Shown here piece after piece: positions 18,812 to 28,755 of a stretch of 64,000 nucleotides of DNA. The stretch lies in assembly GCA_963770375.1 (NCBI GenBank), contig CAVYPM010000017.1, positions 744,001-808,000 of the forward strand. The letters run 5' to 3'. Position 1 is the stretch's first letter. Each line of letters begins with the position of its first letter. The translations under genes were made by a program, and so were the position numbers. The notes under the pieces are model-generated. The model saw only the letters and a list, made by a program, of their open reading frames with translations. It had not been told where the DNA came from and did not search any database. The stretch comes from DASVBE01 sp963770375 (GTDB lineage Bacteria; Actinomycetota; Actinomycetes; Streptosporangiales; Streptosporangiaceae).

Positions 18812-19661
18812 TCAAGCCCAGTTCAGGCCGTGGCGATCGAGTGCGGCCCGGACCCGGCTGATTCCTTCCGTTCTCCAGTAGTCCCTATCGGGCAGCTGGT
18901 CGTCGTGGCACCAGCGCCACGTGGTGGACAGCGCCCACATGAGGACGCGGCACTGGTGGATCAGGTCCTGGTCCGCGCCCGGATAGTGATCTCCGGCTTC
19001 TTCTGGGGCATGGGCAATGTCGAACTCGACCGGCCCGCGGCAGCAGGTTTCGAGGTCCACGAAGAGTGGCCCTCGCCTCGTGCGGAGAACGTTGCCTGGG
19101 TGCGGCTCGCCGTGCAGCAGCTGCTCGCGCCGCGCCCCGGCGGTGGATAGAGCCGCTCAGCCTGCTGAGCGTGGTGCTGAGAAGTTCCCGGTCGGGAGCG
19201 GGCAGCTCGGGAGTGCGCTCCTGGTCGTCAACCTCTCGCTGCGCGTCGGCGATCCGCTCGGTGACGTGCGGCGCCGCCAGACCGGTCTGGCGGAGGGCGG
19301 CATGCAGCCGCATCAGCGCGGTTGCGTAGCTGGCTGGCGCGATCTCCGGTCCCGCGGGCTCGTAGTACGTCCAGAACGAGATAACGAAGCCATCCCGCGC
19401 ATAGACACGGTCTCCGGCCCGGGGCTCGAGCTCAGCCACCGGGCCGCCGGCCGCGGCGAGACGACGGGCCACCTCTGCTTCGAACTCGAAGCCGTCGTGA
19501 TGCGCTGAGGGCGCGACCCGGGCCACGACGTCGCACGGGATCAGGCGCAGCACGATGCGGTTCGAGTTGTTCAGGACGACCGCATCGTCGGCGTGCAGGC
19601 CCAGCGCAGAAGCGGTCGCCGCCGCGGCCTCAGCGGCACGGCGAACGTCCGGTGCGTCCAT
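18812..19661 (-). CDS. Aminoglycoside phosphotransferase-family kinase (one frameshift)
   Basis: About 280 residues of the APH/choline-kinase-like fold. The catalytic loop HGEPHPGNVL is recovered after a one-base shift near 19128 (RRGA then EQLLHGEPHPGNVLR), followed by the metal site LFVDLETCCRGPVEFDIAH, and the protein ends at 18812. The upstream half from ATG 19661 carries VVARVAPSAHHDGFEFE and ISFWTYYEP. The substrate is unknown: the family phosphorylates antibiotics and small metabolites alike. It converges with the short GntR gene and starts 6 bp before the end of murB's stop region, reading the same way as murB. Confidence 0.8.
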
Positions 19662-19667
19662 GCCGTT

Positions 19668-20734
19668 CTAGAGCTTCAGGCCGATCAGGGTGGGCTCGGC
19701 GGTGAGCTCGACGCCGAACCTGGCCAGCACGCCGTCCCTGATCTCGCGGGCCAGGGTGACCAGGCTGTCCGCGGTCGCGCCACCGGGGTTGACCAGCGCC
19801 AGCGTGTGCTTGCCCGAGATCCGCGGCCCGGCGCCGCCGGGGTAGCCCTTGCTGAAGCCGGCCTGCTCGATCAGCCAGGCGGCGGGGACCTTGACCTGGC
19901 CGCCGGGGGCCGGGAACCGCGGGATCCTGGTGCCGGCCGCGACCGCCGGCTCCAGCCGCTCAAACTGGGCCTGCGTCAGGACCGGGTTCGTGAAGAACGA
20001 GCCCGCGCTGCGGGTGTCCGGGTCGGCCGGGTCGAGCACCATGCCCTTGCCGCGGCGCAGCCGCAGCACCGCCTCGCGGGCGCCGGCCAGCGGCACCCGG
20101 TCGCCTTCCGCGGCGCCCAGGACCCGGGCCAGCTCGGCGTACCGGACCGGCGCCGACCGGGGATCCCGGGCCAGCCGGAAGGTCACCTCCAGCACCACGA
20201 ACCGGCCCGCCTGGCCGCCCTCCTTGAACACGCTGGTCCGGTAGCCGAAGCCGCACTCGGCCGCAGTCAGCTCAGCCATCTCGCCGGCCTGCCGGTCCCA
20301 GCCGCGGACCGCCGCGATCGTCGCGCTGACCTCCTGGCCGTAGGCGCCGACGTTCTGGATGGGGGTCGCGCCGGCCAGCCCGGGGATGCCGGACAGGCAC
20401 TCCAGGCCGGACAGCCCGCGGGCGATGGCCCAGCGCACCACGCCGTCCCAGTCCTCGCCCGCCGCGACCCGCACCGTCGCCGGCCCATCCGGGCCGCCGG
20501 CCACCTCGCTGATGCCGCGGGTGCCGACCCGCACGACCGTGCCGTCGAACCCCTCGTCGGCGATGACCAGGTTGCTGCCGCTGCCCAGGACCAGGACCGG
20601 CTCGCCCCGTGGTCGGCGGCGCGCACCGCGGCGACCACGTCCGCGTCGGTGGCCGCCTCGGCGAACCTGGCCGCCGGGCCGCCCAGGCCCAGGGTGGTGC
20701 AGCCGGCGAGCGGCACCTGCTCGCGGACGATCAC
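19668..20734 (-). CDS. murB: UDP-N-acetylmuramate dehydrogenase (one frameshift)
   Basis: About 355 residues. MurB reduces UDP-GlcNAc-enolpyruvate to UDP-MurNAc with FAD and NADPH in peptidoglycan precursor synthesis. The N terminus starts at GTG 20734 after GGGGGACCG: VIVREQVPLAGCTTLGLGGP. The frame breaks near 20610, and the rest (MRVGTRGISEVAGG, GIPGLAGATPIQNVGAYGQEV, GYRTSVFK, GSFFTNPV, PAAWLIEQAGF, ISGKHTLALVNPGGAT) is a canonical MurB with both FAD-binding and substrate motifs. The break falls where the FAD loop (VLVLGSGSN in homologues) should be, so if real it would be inactivating. A sequencing error is more likely for an essential gene. Confidence 0.85.
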
Positions 20735-20811
20735 CGGTCCCCCATTCCGCCGCCGCCAGGCGGCATGCTCGGACCGGCCCAGCATAAAGAGTGCTGGCTG
20801 GCTCGGCCCGG

Positions 20812-21843
20812 TCAGCCGCCGTTCGTGCTCTGGATCTCGGCGACGGGGACCACCCGGGTGCCGGTGATCGGGTCCAGGTTGCCGTTCGGCAGCGGCCGCA
20901 TGTTCGCGGCGGGCGGCAGCGGGCCCGGGCCGTCGCCGGTCGTGACAGCCCAGAACACCCGCCACCGGATCGGCGCGGTCAGCGCGTAGCCCGTCCCCGG
21001 GTGCCGGTACGTCACGCCGCAGTCGATGGCCTGGTTGGCGCCGGTGTGCGCCATCTGGCCGGGCGACGCCGTCGAGCCCAGGAACCCGCAGCCGTCGCCG
21101 TAGACCGTCGCGTCCGTGGTGCCGGCCGACAGCGAGACCGGCTGCGCCATGGCCCACACGGTCACGCTGAGCGAGCCGTCCGGCAGCGACGCGGTCACCG
21201 TGGAGTAGTGCTGCCCCCGGCCGGTGACCTCGGTGGCCGCGCCGGCCAGCGTCACGTCCACGAACGTGGGCAGGTTGGTGTAGCTCCGGCCCGCCGGGTT
21301 GACCAGCACCGAGCCGATCCGCGGCACGGTCATGTGGGCCAGCGCGAGCGCCCGCAGGGTCGCCGGCGGGATCGGCACGGTGGGCGGCAGCTGACCGGGC
21401 CGCACCCAGGCGAACAGCGGCAGCTTGAGGCACTCGGCCTGGCCCGCGGGGGACGCCTTCGGGTTGACCGGCAGCTCGAACCAGGTGCCGGGCGGCGGCG
21501 GGGTCTCGGCCAGAAGCTGCTTGGCCTGGGCCACGGACTTGTCGATGCCGAACAGGCTGATCGGGTCCGGCCCGGCGAAGCTGATCACGAACTTGCTGCC
21601 GGTGACCGTGTCGCCGATCGGCTCCCACAGGCACGGCGGCGGCGGGATGTTCACCGGGTTGTGCGCGTTCGGCGACCAGTTGCCGCTGAACTTGACCAGG
21701 TCCTCCAGCGACACCGTGCAGCTGCTGTGCCCGCAGCCGGTGCCCGGCGGCGGGCCGAGCGCCGGGCTCGCCCCGGCCGTCCCGGCCGGGAACAGCAGCA
21801 GGCCCGCGGCCAGCCCAGCGGCGTTAAGGAGCCTGCGGATCAT
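20812..21843 (-). CDS. Exported protein, possibly Tad-associated
   Basis: A 343-residue secreted protein: signal peptide RRLLNAAGLAAGLLLFPAGTAGASP, then a Pro-rich mature domain with several Cys, no membrane helix. I do not recognise a catalytic motif; similar proteins in actinomycetes are often labelled ATP/GTP-binding without obvious support. ATG 21843 overlaps the TGA of the lipoprotein gene (ATGA) and has AAGGAG 9 bases ahead, so this start is preferred to the GTG at 21852. Coupling to the lipoprotein and nearness to the prepilin peptidase suggest a role on the cell surface. Confidence 0.7.
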   Translation of the reverse strand: MIRRLLNAAGLAAGLLLFPAGTAGASPALGPPPGTGCGHSSCTVSLEDLVKFSGNWSPNAHNPVNIPPPPCLWEPIGDTVTGSKFVISFAGPDPISLFGIDKSVAQAKQLLAETPPPPGTWFELPVNPKASPAGQAECLKLPLFAWVRPGQLPPTVPIPPATLRALALAHMTVPRIGSVLVNPAGRSYTNLPTFVDVTLAGAATEVTGRGQHYSTVTASLPDGSLSVTVWAMAQPVSLSAGTTDATVYGDGCGFLGSTASPGQMAHTGANQAIDCGVTYRHPGTGYALTAPIRWRVFWAVTTGDGPGPLPPAANMRPLPNGNLDPITGTRVVPVAEIQSTNGG

Positions 21844-22545
21844 GGCTTGCACTCCTTGGCCTGCGGATAGTAGAGGGCCGGGTAATTGCCGATGACCACC
21901 CAGCGGCCGCCGCGGCGGGCGACGATATCGGTGTAGCGGAAATAGTGCTGATTGGCCGGCACGGCGGGGCCGTCCGGCTGCCCGGTACGCAGGCTGGTGG
22001 TGACCGCGCCCGCGTCGTCAAAGCAGCCGGTGACGTCCACCGCGCCGTGGGTGGCCGGATCGGGATAGGCGCGGATCGCGAAATAACGGACACGGCCGCG
22101 GAAGGAATGCCTGGTCACCGAGGGCTGGGCCAGGTCCGCGCGGAACGTGCTGACCGCCTGGGGGCTGGCGTAGACGGTCCACCGGTCGTCCCGCCCACCG
22201 GTGTACTGGGCGTACAGGTAGGCCAGCTCGAAGTCGCCGTCGGCGGTCAGCGCGGCCGCCTGCGCGGGCTTACCAGCAGCGCTTGCCCGGTAGCTGACCT
22301 GCACGTTCCCGCCAAACGGGGGCTTCGTCAGCGGCCCGCCCTCAGTGACCGGATCCGGCCTGCCAGGGGTGGACGGGGCCGGGCTCGCGCCCCCGGAACC
22401 AGCGGACCCGCCCACGCCCGGGGTGAACGGCGGCGGTGCGGTGGACCCGCCGCACCCGGCTAGCAGCAGGGCAGTCAGCGCCAGGGCAGTCAGCACGGGG
22501 GCGCCAGACGGGGGCCGCCGGGGCGGCCGGCCGCTGCCGTCTCAT
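21840..22545 (-). CDS. Lipoprotein, coupled to exported protein
   Basis: The main frame starts at GTG 22496 with the lipoprotein signal LTALALTALLLAGC (lipobox LAGC), a Gly/Ser/Pro linker, then a 150-residue domain (FELAYLYAQYTGGRDDRWTVY, RVRYFAIRAYPDP, YFRYTDIVARRGGRWVVIGNYP). That shape resembles NTF2-like or periplasmic accessory domains, but I cannot name the family. A better initiation region is ATG 22545 (MRRQRPAAPAAPVW, preceded by AGGGGTG), which lies in another frame, so a one-base error in the run of C near 22505 is likely. Expressed divergently from the prepilin peptidase. Confidence 0.7.
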
Positions 22546-22751
22546 CCGCTCAGCACCCCTTTCGGGGGATATGGGCTGACTTAGCCGATAAGCGCAATGA
22601 AGATAACGGAGTCTCCTGATGATCACAACGAGAGTTACGGAGTTGCCGCGCCTTTCCGTCTGAGGCGGCTGTTGCCCAGGGTGCATCAGACGGGCAAAAG
22701 CGCAGAACAGCCCGGCAATCGGCGCGGATCTGTGCTGATATAGCCGGGGAA

Positions 22752-23390
22752 ATGGACACCAGGGACGAAGATCAGGAAACCGGCGCGCCACCCGCCGGCC
22801 TGACGCTGGCCGGGCGGCCGCTGGCGCTCGCCGGCCGGCCGGTCACGGGGCGGCTGGCGCTGGGCCTGGCGCTCCTGGCGGCCGCGCTCCTGGCCGCCGG
22901 CGTGCTGCGGTTCGGCTGGTCCGCGCTGCTGCCCGCGTACTGCTACCTGGCGCTGGTCAGCGTGCCGCTGGCGTGGATCGACGCGCTGTCCCACCGGCTG
23001 CCTGACCGCCTGACGCTGCCCTCGTACCCCATCGCGCTGGCCCTGCTCGGCGGCGCCGCGCTGGCCGTCCCCGCAGGCGGCCAGCACTACCTCCACGCGC
23101 TGGCCGGCCTGGCCGCGTGCGCAGCGTTCTACGGCGTCCTGTGGCTGATCAGCCCGGCCAGCATCGGCCTGGGCGACGTGAAGCTGGCCGGCGTCCTCGG
23201 CCTGTACCTCGGCTGGTTCGGCGCCCGCGCCACGCTGGCCGGCCTCCTCGGCGGCTTCGTGCTGGCCGCGGTCGTGGGCCTGATGCTGATCACAGCCCGG
23301 CGAGCCACCCGCAAGACGCATATCCCGTTCGGCCCGTTCATGCTGGCCGCCACGCTGGCCGTGCTGCTCACTCCCGCCCTGTCCGGCTGA
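22752..23390 (+). CDS. A24-type prepilin peptidase (TadV/CpaA-like)
   Basis: A 212-residue polytopic membrane protease with about six helices. The two catalytic aspartates of the GXGD aspartyl family are visible: Asp77 in LAWIDALSHRLPDRL and Asp142 in SIGLGDVKLAG. It lacks the Cys-rich N-methylation domain, as do TadV-type enzymes. It would cleave the Gly-Xaa-Glu5 leaders of the pilin-like and TadE proteins at 6.1-7.3 kb, although it lies 10 kb from that operon beyond murB. The next genes are exported proteins on the opposite strand; a strong hairpin follows its stop. Confidence 0.88.
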   Translation: MDTRDEDQETGAPPAGLTLAGRPLALAGRPVTGRLALGLALLAAALLAAGVLRFGWSALLPAYCYLALVSVPLAWIDALSHRLPDRLTLPSYPIALALLGGAALAVPAGGQHYLHALAGLAACAAFYGVLWLISPASIGLGDVKLAGVLGLYLGWFGARATLAGLLGGFVLAAVVGLMLITARRATRKTHIPFGPFMLAATLAVLLTPALSG

Positions 23391-23425
23391 TCCGCCAGGA
23401 GACGGCAGACCGCCGCGGACGACAA

Positions 23426-23464
23426 CTGAGGCCAGGCCGCGGTCATCCCGCGGCCTGGCCTCAG
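23426..23464. terminator. Perfect 17-bp stem-loop between convergent genes
   Basis: CTGAGGCCAGGCCGCGG and CCGCGGCCTGGCCTCAG pair perfectly around a 5-nt loop. It lies between the prepilin peptidase (+) and hadB (-), so it can end transcripts from both sides. There is no T tract on either strand, as is usual in high-GC actinomycetes. Confidence 0.75.
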
Positions 23465-23499
23465 TCACCTGGCGCTATGGCAGCCGTACGACCGCGCGG

Positions 23500-23919
23500 C
23501 TAGCGTGTCAGCACCTTCGAGCCGTTGGACCGCGCGGTCAGCGCCAGCCGGACCCGGTTGCCGTCGAGCTTCTCCTCGACCACGCCGGTCACCTCGACAG
23601 ACGCGCCGGTGTCGTCGTCCGGCACGATCACCATCGAGGAGAACCGGACCCCGAGCTCCAGGACCACGCCCTGCGGGCCGGCCCAGTCGGTGACGAACCG
23701 GCCGGTCTCGGCCATCGTGAACATGCCGTGCGCGATCACGTCGGGCAGCCCGACGGCCTTCGCGGTGCGCTCGTTCCAGTGGATGGGGTTGAAGTCGCCG
23801 GACGCGCCGCAGTACTTGACCAGGCTGAGCCGGGTCACCGGGTAGCTGACCTCGGCCAGCTCGGCGCCGGCCTCGACGCCGGCGAACGTGACCTGCCCCG
23901 TGCTTACCTGCTCAGCCAT
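23500..23919 (-). CDS. hadB: MaoC-like hydratase, (3R)-hydroxyacyl-ACP dehydratase subunit HadB
   Basis: A 139-residue hot-dog-fold protein with the hydratase 2 signature LVKYCGASGDFNPIHWNERTAK and DVIAHGMFTMA, giving the catalytic Asp and His (D-F-N-P-I-H). It is the catalytic partner of HadA in fatty acid or mycolate elongation; in non-mycolate actinomycetes the pair serves type II fatty acid synthesis. It follows hadA by 29 bp in the rpmG-hadA-hadB order conserved in actinobacteria. Confidence 0.9.
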   Translation of the reverse strand: MAEQVSTGQVTFAGVEAGAELAEVSYPVTRLSLVKYCGASGDFNPIHWNERTAKAVGLPDVIAHGMFTMAETGRFVTDWAGPQGVVLELGVRFSSMVIVPDDDTGASVEVTGVVEEKLDGNRVRLALTARSNGSKVLTR

Positions 23920-23948
23920 GCTGACCCCCGTTCAGGCACTCTGCAGCT

Positions 23949-24395
23949 TCAGATGGCGCCCCGCTCGACGAGCGTCGAGTGTGCCGTGCACACCAGTTCG
24001 CCGTCGAGCGTGCGGAACTCGGTCGTGTTGGTGAGCAGCGTGTTGCGGCCCGCGTCCCGGATGTCGGTGATGGTGGTCTGCGTCGTCACGACATCGCCGG
24101 CCACCAGCGGCCGGACGTAGGAGAACGACTGCTCGCCGTGCACCACCATGGCGTAGTTGATGCCCAGTTCCGGATCGGTGGCGGCGCGGTTGCCCGCGGC
24201 CGCGGTGATCACGATGGGGAACGTCGGCGGGGCGATCACGTCCGGGTAGCCGGCCGCCTGGGCGGCGGCTACGTCCCTGAACACCGGGCTGGGGTCCCCG
24301 ATCGCATCGGCGAAGTCCCTGATCTTCACCCGGCTGATCTCATACGGATCCGACGCCGGGAACGTGCGGCCCAGGAAATCCCGGTTGATGGGCAT
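23949..24395 (-). CDS. hadA: MaoC N-terminal-like dehydratase subunit HadA
   Basis: A 148-residue FAS1-type dehydratase N-terminal domain: INRDFLGRTFPASDPYEISR, RDFADAIGDPSPVFRD, YPDVIAPPTFPIVI. It is the substrate-binding, non-catalytic subunit that pairs with HadB to dehydrate 3-hydroxyacyl-ACP. It lies 14 bp downstream of rpmG and 29 bp upstream of hadB, almost certainly one transcript. Confidence 0.9.
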   Translation of the reverse strand: MPINRDFLGRTFPASDPYEISRVKIRDFADAIGDPSPVFRDVAAAQAAGYPDVIAPPTFPIVITAAAGNRAATDPELGINYAMVVHGEQSFSYVRPLVAGDVVTTQTTITDIRDAGRNTLLTNTTEFRTLDGELVCTAHSTLVERGAI

Positions 24396-24409
24396 GGCCG
24401 CCCCGGCCG

Positions 24410-24574
24410 CTAGCGGGTCTCTTTGTGCGGCTGGTGCTTGCGGCAGTTCGGGCAGTACTTGCTCAGCTCAACCCGGTCCGGGTCGTTACGCCGGTTCTTG
24501 CGGGTGATGTAGTTGCGGTGCTTGCACTCCTGGCAAGCCAGGGTGATCTTCGGCCTGACGTCAGTCGCAGCCAC
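24410..24574 (-). CDS. rpmG: 50S ribosomal protein L33 (zinc-ribbon form)
   Basis: A 54-residue ribosomal protein starting at GTG 24574: VAATDVRPKITLACQECK, NYITRKNRRNDPDRVELSKY, CPNCRKHQPHKETR. Two CxxC pairs mark the zinc-binding (C+) form. The gene is too short for most automatic calls. It sits between tRNA-Met and hadA, as in Streptomyces and Mycobacterium. Confidence 0.95.
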   Translation of the reverse strand: MAATDVRPKITLACQECKHRNYITRKNRRNDPDRVELSKYCPNCRKHQPHKETR

Positions 24575-24677
24575 CAGTGCCTCTTTCCTCGGCGGATGAA
24601 ACGGGGACGGGGCGAGGGCAGAGCCTCGCCGCGGTAGGTGAACACGGAGCCTGGCCGGTGATGTTCCCGGGGGCTGG

Positions 24678-24751
24678 TAGCGGAGGCCGGACTTGAACCG
24701 GCGACACAGCGATTATGAGCCGCTTGCTCTGCCTGACTGAGCTACTCCGCC
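24678..24751 (-). tRNA. trnM: tRNA-Met (elongator, anticodon CAT)
   Basis: A 74-nt cloverleaf on the minus strand: acceptor arms GGCGGAG/CTCCGCT (with one G-T pair at the end), D-stem GCTC/GAGC, anticodon loop CTCATAA giving CAT, T arm GCCGG-TTCAAGT-CCGGC. No CCA is encoded. The first pair is G-T rather than the C-A mismatch of initiator tRNA, and the anticodon stem lacks the three consecutive G-C pairs of initiators, so it is an elongator. Confidence 0.92.
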
Positions 24752-24844
24752 GCACCCGCCTGACTCGCGGGGGATGACCTAGCTTACAGCGACTCGGCCG
24801 CGTCCCGCGCCACGCCCCGCCCGGGAGCGAACCTATCCGCACGC

Positions 24845-26215
24845 CTAGCACTCAACCACGTTCAGGGCCAGGCCGCCACGGGCAGTTTCCTTGTACTTGT
24901 CCTTCATGTCCGCGCCGGTCTCCCGCATGGTCTTGATCGCCTTGTCCAGCGACACGTGGTGCACGCCGTCGCCGCGGACCGCCATCCGGGCCGCGGCGAC
25001 CGCCTTGACCGAGGCGATCGCGTTCCGCTCGATGCACGGGATCTGCACGAGGCCGCCGACCGGGTCGCAGGTCAGGCCCAGGTTGTGCTCGACGCCGATC
25101 TCGGCGGCGTTCTCCGCCTGCTCGGGCGTGCCGCCGATGACCTCGGCCAGCCCGGCCGACGCCATCGAGCAGGCCGAGCCGACCTCGCCCTGGCAGCCGA
25201 CCTCGGCCCCGGAGATCGACGCGTTCTCCTTGAACAGCACCCCGATCGCGGCCGCGGTGAGCAGGAACCTGACCACCGCGTCGTCGTCCGCGCCGGGCAC
25301 GAACCGGGTGTAGTAGTGCAGCACCGCCGGGATGATCCCGGCCGCGCCGTTGGTCGGCGCGGTGACCACCCGGCCGCCGGCCGCGTTCTCCTCGTTGACG
25401 GCCAGCGCGTACAGCCCGACCCACTCCATCGCGTGCAGCGGGTCGGACGGGTCCGCGGTGCGCTCCAGGGTCTCCCGCATGGCCCGGGCCCGGCGCCGGA
25501 CCTTGAGCCCGCCGGGCAGCACCCCGGTCGCCTCGACGCCGCGCGCCACGCACTCCTGCATGACCGCCCAGATGGCCAGCAGCCCCGACCTGACCTCGGC
25601 CGCCGGCCGCCGCACGGCCTCGTTGGCCAGCATCACGCCGCTGATCGGCAGCCCGGTCGCGGTGGTGTGCGCGAGCAGCTCGGCGCCGCTGCTGAACGGG
25701 TACGGGACCGGCGTCGGGTCGCGGACGATGGCGGGCTGCCCGGCCTCGTCCTCGCCGAGCACGAAGCCGCCGCCGATCGAGTAGTAGGTGGCCGCGGCCA
25801 GCTCCGCGCCGCCGGAGTCCAGCGCGGCGAAGCGCATCGCGTTGGAGTGGAACGGCAGCCGCTTGCGCCGGTGCAGGATGATGTCCGCGTCCGGGTCCAT
25901 GTCGATCTCGTGACCGCCGGGGAGGGTGAGCCGCTTGGTCTCGCGGATCGCCTCGACGGCCGGACCGGCCGCCACCGGGTCCACGGTCTCCGGCTCCTCG
26001 CCCGCGAGGCCCAGCAGCACGGCCTTGACGCTGCCGTGGCCATGCCCCGTCGCGCCGAGCGACCCGAACAGCTCGACTCTGATTTTAGAAATACGGTTAT
26101 CCACGCCGCGGGCCCCGGCCTCCCGCGCGAACCGCACCGCGGCGCGCATCGGGCCCACCGTGTGCGAGCTTGACGGCCCGATCCCGATGCTGAACAGATC
26201 GAACGCGCTGATCAT
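24845..26215 (-). CDS. sdaA: L-serine ammonia-lyase (iron-sulfur type)
   Basis: A 456-residue single-chain L-serine dehydratase converting serine to pyruvate and ammonia. It contains the beta part (SAFDLFSIGIGPSSSHTVGPM, SNAMRF) and the alpha part (TAPTNGAAGIIPAVLHYY, SGAEVGCQGEVGSACSMA, LTCDPVGGLVQIPCIERNA), whose cysteines hold the 4Fe-4S cluster. ATG 26215 with CAGGAGGGCG ahead is the start; the frame is open for another 18 codons but lacks family similarity there. It follows, same strand, the dimethylglycine-dehydrogenase-like gene by 34 bp, suggesting a glycine/serine catabolic operon. Confidence 0.93.
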   Translation of the reverse strand: MISAFDLFSIGIGPSSSHTVGPMRAAVRFAREAGARGVDNRISKIRVELFGSLGATGHGHGSVKAVLLGLAGEEPETVDPVAAGPAVEAIRETKRLTLPGGHEIDMDPDADIILHRRKRLPFHSNAMRFAALDSGGAELAAATYYSIGGGFVLGEDEAGQPAIVRDPTPVPYPFSSGAELLAHTTATGLPISGVMLANEAVRRPAAEVRSGLLAIWAVMQECVARGVEATGVLPGGLKVRRRARAMRETLERTADPSDPLHAMEWVGLYALAVNEENAAGGRVVTAPTNGAAGIIPAVLHYYTRFVPGADDDAVVRFLLTAAAIGVLFKENASISGAEVGCQGEVGSACSMASAGLAEVIGGTPEQAENAAEIGVEHNLGLTCDPVGGLVQIPCIERNAIASVKAVAAARMAVRGDGVHHVSLDKAIKTMRETGADMKDKYKETARGGLALNVVEC

Positions 26216-26249
26216 CGCCCTCCTGCCCGTCAGCCAGCGCCGTTGCCGG

Positions 26250-28750
26250 CTATCCCTGCATCCTCGCACTGGCCGGATCGAACGGCGGGGCCAGGCTGAC
26301 CGTGGCCGGTGATACCTCGCCGCCCACGTTCACCTCGTACCGCCCGGCCCTGATCCAGTCCGCGGTGACCGGGTCCCCGGTCGTGTCCCACAGGTAGGCC
26401 AGGCCCACCGGGCGGCCCACCGCCTCGCCCCAGGCCGCGGAGGTCAGCTGGCCGGCCGCGGCCCCGTCCCGCAGCACCAGCTCGCCGCCCCACAGGGTCA
26501 CCTCCGGGTCGCTGGCCACCAGCGAGACCAGCCGCCGCCGCGGCCCGATCTTGCGGGCCTTCTCCACCGCCTCGCGGCCCAGGAAGCCGACTGGCGTGCG
26601 CAGCTTGCAGGCGAACAGCAGGCCCGCCTCGACCGGCCCGTAGTCCGGGGTCAGCTCACGGCCGAAGGCCCGGTAGCCCTTCTCCAGCCGCATCGACTCG
26701 ATCGCGTAGTAGCCCGCGTTGACCACGCCGAGGGCCCGGCGCCCGCGGCCATCAGGTCCTCGTAGACGCCGGCCGCGAACTCCGCGGGGACGTACAGCTC
26801 CCAGCCGAGCTCGCCGATGTAGCTGATCCTGGTCGCCCGGACGGTGGAGTAGCCCAGGTCGACCTCGCGGCTGGTGCGCAGCGGGAAGTCGTCATTGGCG
26901 AAGCTGGCCCGGGACAGGCCGGACAGCAGCTCCCGGGACCGCGGGCCCATCACCCCGTACACGGCCAGCGCCGAGGTCACGTCGGTGATCGTCACCTGGG
27001 CGCCGCAGGGCAGCTGGCGGCGCAGGTGGTCCTTGTCCCGCTCGGTCGTGGCGGCGCTGCTGACCAGCAGGTACTCCGACGCCGAGATCCGGGTCACGGT
27101 CAGGTCGGACTCGTAGGTGCCGCGGTCGTTCAGCAGCCCGGTGTACACCACGTGCCCCGGCGGCACGGCCACGTCCGCGGTGCACAGCCACTGCAGGACC
27201 CGCTCCGCGTCCGGCCCGCTCACCAGGTACTTGGAGAACGAGGTCTGGTCGAACACGGCCACCGCGGACCGCGCGGCCCGCTGCTCAGCGGCCGACCAGG
27301 GCAGCCAGTTCTGCTTGCCCCAGGAGTAGCGGATTTCCGGCGACTCGCCGGGCGGGGCGAAGAAGTTGGCCCGCTCCCAGCCCATCCGGCTGCCGAAGCT
27401 GGCCCCGGCCGCCTTGAGCAGGTGGTAGGCGGGTGACCGGCGGAACGGGCGGGCGGTCTGCAGCTCGCGGTTCGGCCACGGCACCGCGTAGTGCAGGCCG
27501 AGGATCTCGCCGACCCGGTCGTGCAGCCACTGCACGTTGCCGTTGAACGGGGCGAACCGGCGGATGTCGACCGCGGTGGCGTCCAGGCCGGGGTCGCCGG
27601 TCATGATCCACTGTGCGGCGGCCTGGCCCGCGCCGCCCGCGCAGGCGATGCCGACCGAGTTGAAGCCCGCGCAGACGAAGAAGCTGCGCAGCTCAGGCGC
27701 CTCGCCCAGGACGAACTGGTTGTCCGGGGTGAAGCTCTCCGGGCCGTTGAGGAACAGCTTGATGCCGGTGTCGCGGAGCACCGGGATCCGCGTCATCGCG
27801 CTCTCCATGAGGATCGAGAAATGCTCCCAGTCCTCACCGAGCAGCTGGAACTCAAACGGGTAGGGCAGCTTGTCCGGCGCCACCCACGGCTTGGCCTCGG
27901 GCTCGAAGCCGCCCACCACCAGGCCGCCGACCTCTTCCTTGAAGTACGTATAGCCGTCCGGGTCGCGCAGCACCGGCAGGTCCCGGTGCACTCCGGGGAT
28001 CTGCTCGGTGACCACGTAGAAGTGCTCGGCCGAGTGCAGCGGCACGTTCACCCCGGCCAGGGCGCCGACCTGCTTGGCCCACTGGCCGGCGCAGTTGACG
28101 ACGATCTCGGCTTCCACCGGCCCGGCGTCAGTCGTGACGCCGGTTACCGCCCGCCCACCGTAATCCTCACTGGTCGTGATGCCGGTGACGCGGACCCGCT
28201 CGGCGATGACCGCCCCGCGCATGCGGGCGCCGCGGGCCAGCGCCGCGGTCAGGTCGGCCGGGTTGGCCCGGCCGTCGCCGGGCAGCCACAGCGCCCCGGC
28301 CAGGTCGCTGGTTTCCAGCACCGGGTAGCGGTCGCGGGCCTGGGCCGGCGTGATCAGCTCGCAGTCCAGGCCGAACGCCTCGGCGGTGGCCGCGGTCCGG
28401 CGCAGCTGGGTGAGCCGGTCCTGGGTGCGGGCCACGGTCACGCCGCCGCACCGGCGGAACCCGGTGCCGAGCCCGGTCTCGGCCTCGAGCCGCTCGTACA
28501 GGCCGGTGGAGTACTGCACCAGCCGGGTGCCGCTCTCGGTGGCCCGCAGCTGGCCGACCAGGCCGGCCGCGTGCCAGGTGGTGCCGCAGGACAGCTGGCC
28601 CTGCTCGAGGAGCAGCACGTCGGTCCAGCCGGCCTCGGTCAGGTGGTACGCGACGCTGGTGCCGATCACGCCGCCGCCGATGATCACCACCCGGGCCCGG
28701 CCCGGGAGCCCAGCGGTCGTCGCGTGCCCAGTCATCGTGGGCTCAGTCAT
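26250..28750 (-). CDS. Dimethylglycine/sarcosine dehydrogenase-like FAD enzyme with GcvT domain (one frameshift)
   Basis: About 830 residues. The N half is a DAO-type flavoprotein: VVIIGGGVIGTSVAYHLTEAG, and TTWHAAGLVGQL with the His that carries covalent FAD in dimethylglycine and sarcosine dehydrogenases. Next is the FAO_M domain, then a GcvT-like tetrahydrofolate-binding domain (SKYLVSGPDAERVLQWLCTA, YIGELGWELYVPAE, RLEKGYRAFGRELTPDYGPVEAGL). The frame changes once near 26735, after YEDLMAAG, before the C-terminal GcvT part. It oxidatively demethylates N-methyl amines and passes the methyl group to folate. ATG 28750 lies 5 bp after the kinase gene, so the two form an operon with sdaA. Confidence 0.85.
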
Positions 28751-28755
28751 CGCGG

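Noticed and set aside
18416..19150. 244-codon frame suggesting a GntR protein with an effector domain
   Set aside because: The family ending GTFVIHR and a stop occur in another frame at 18794; the rest is antisense to a phosphotransferase.
24678..24751. tRNA-Met as a phage or island attachment site
   Set aside because: No integrase gene and no repeated 3' end of the tRNA in the window.
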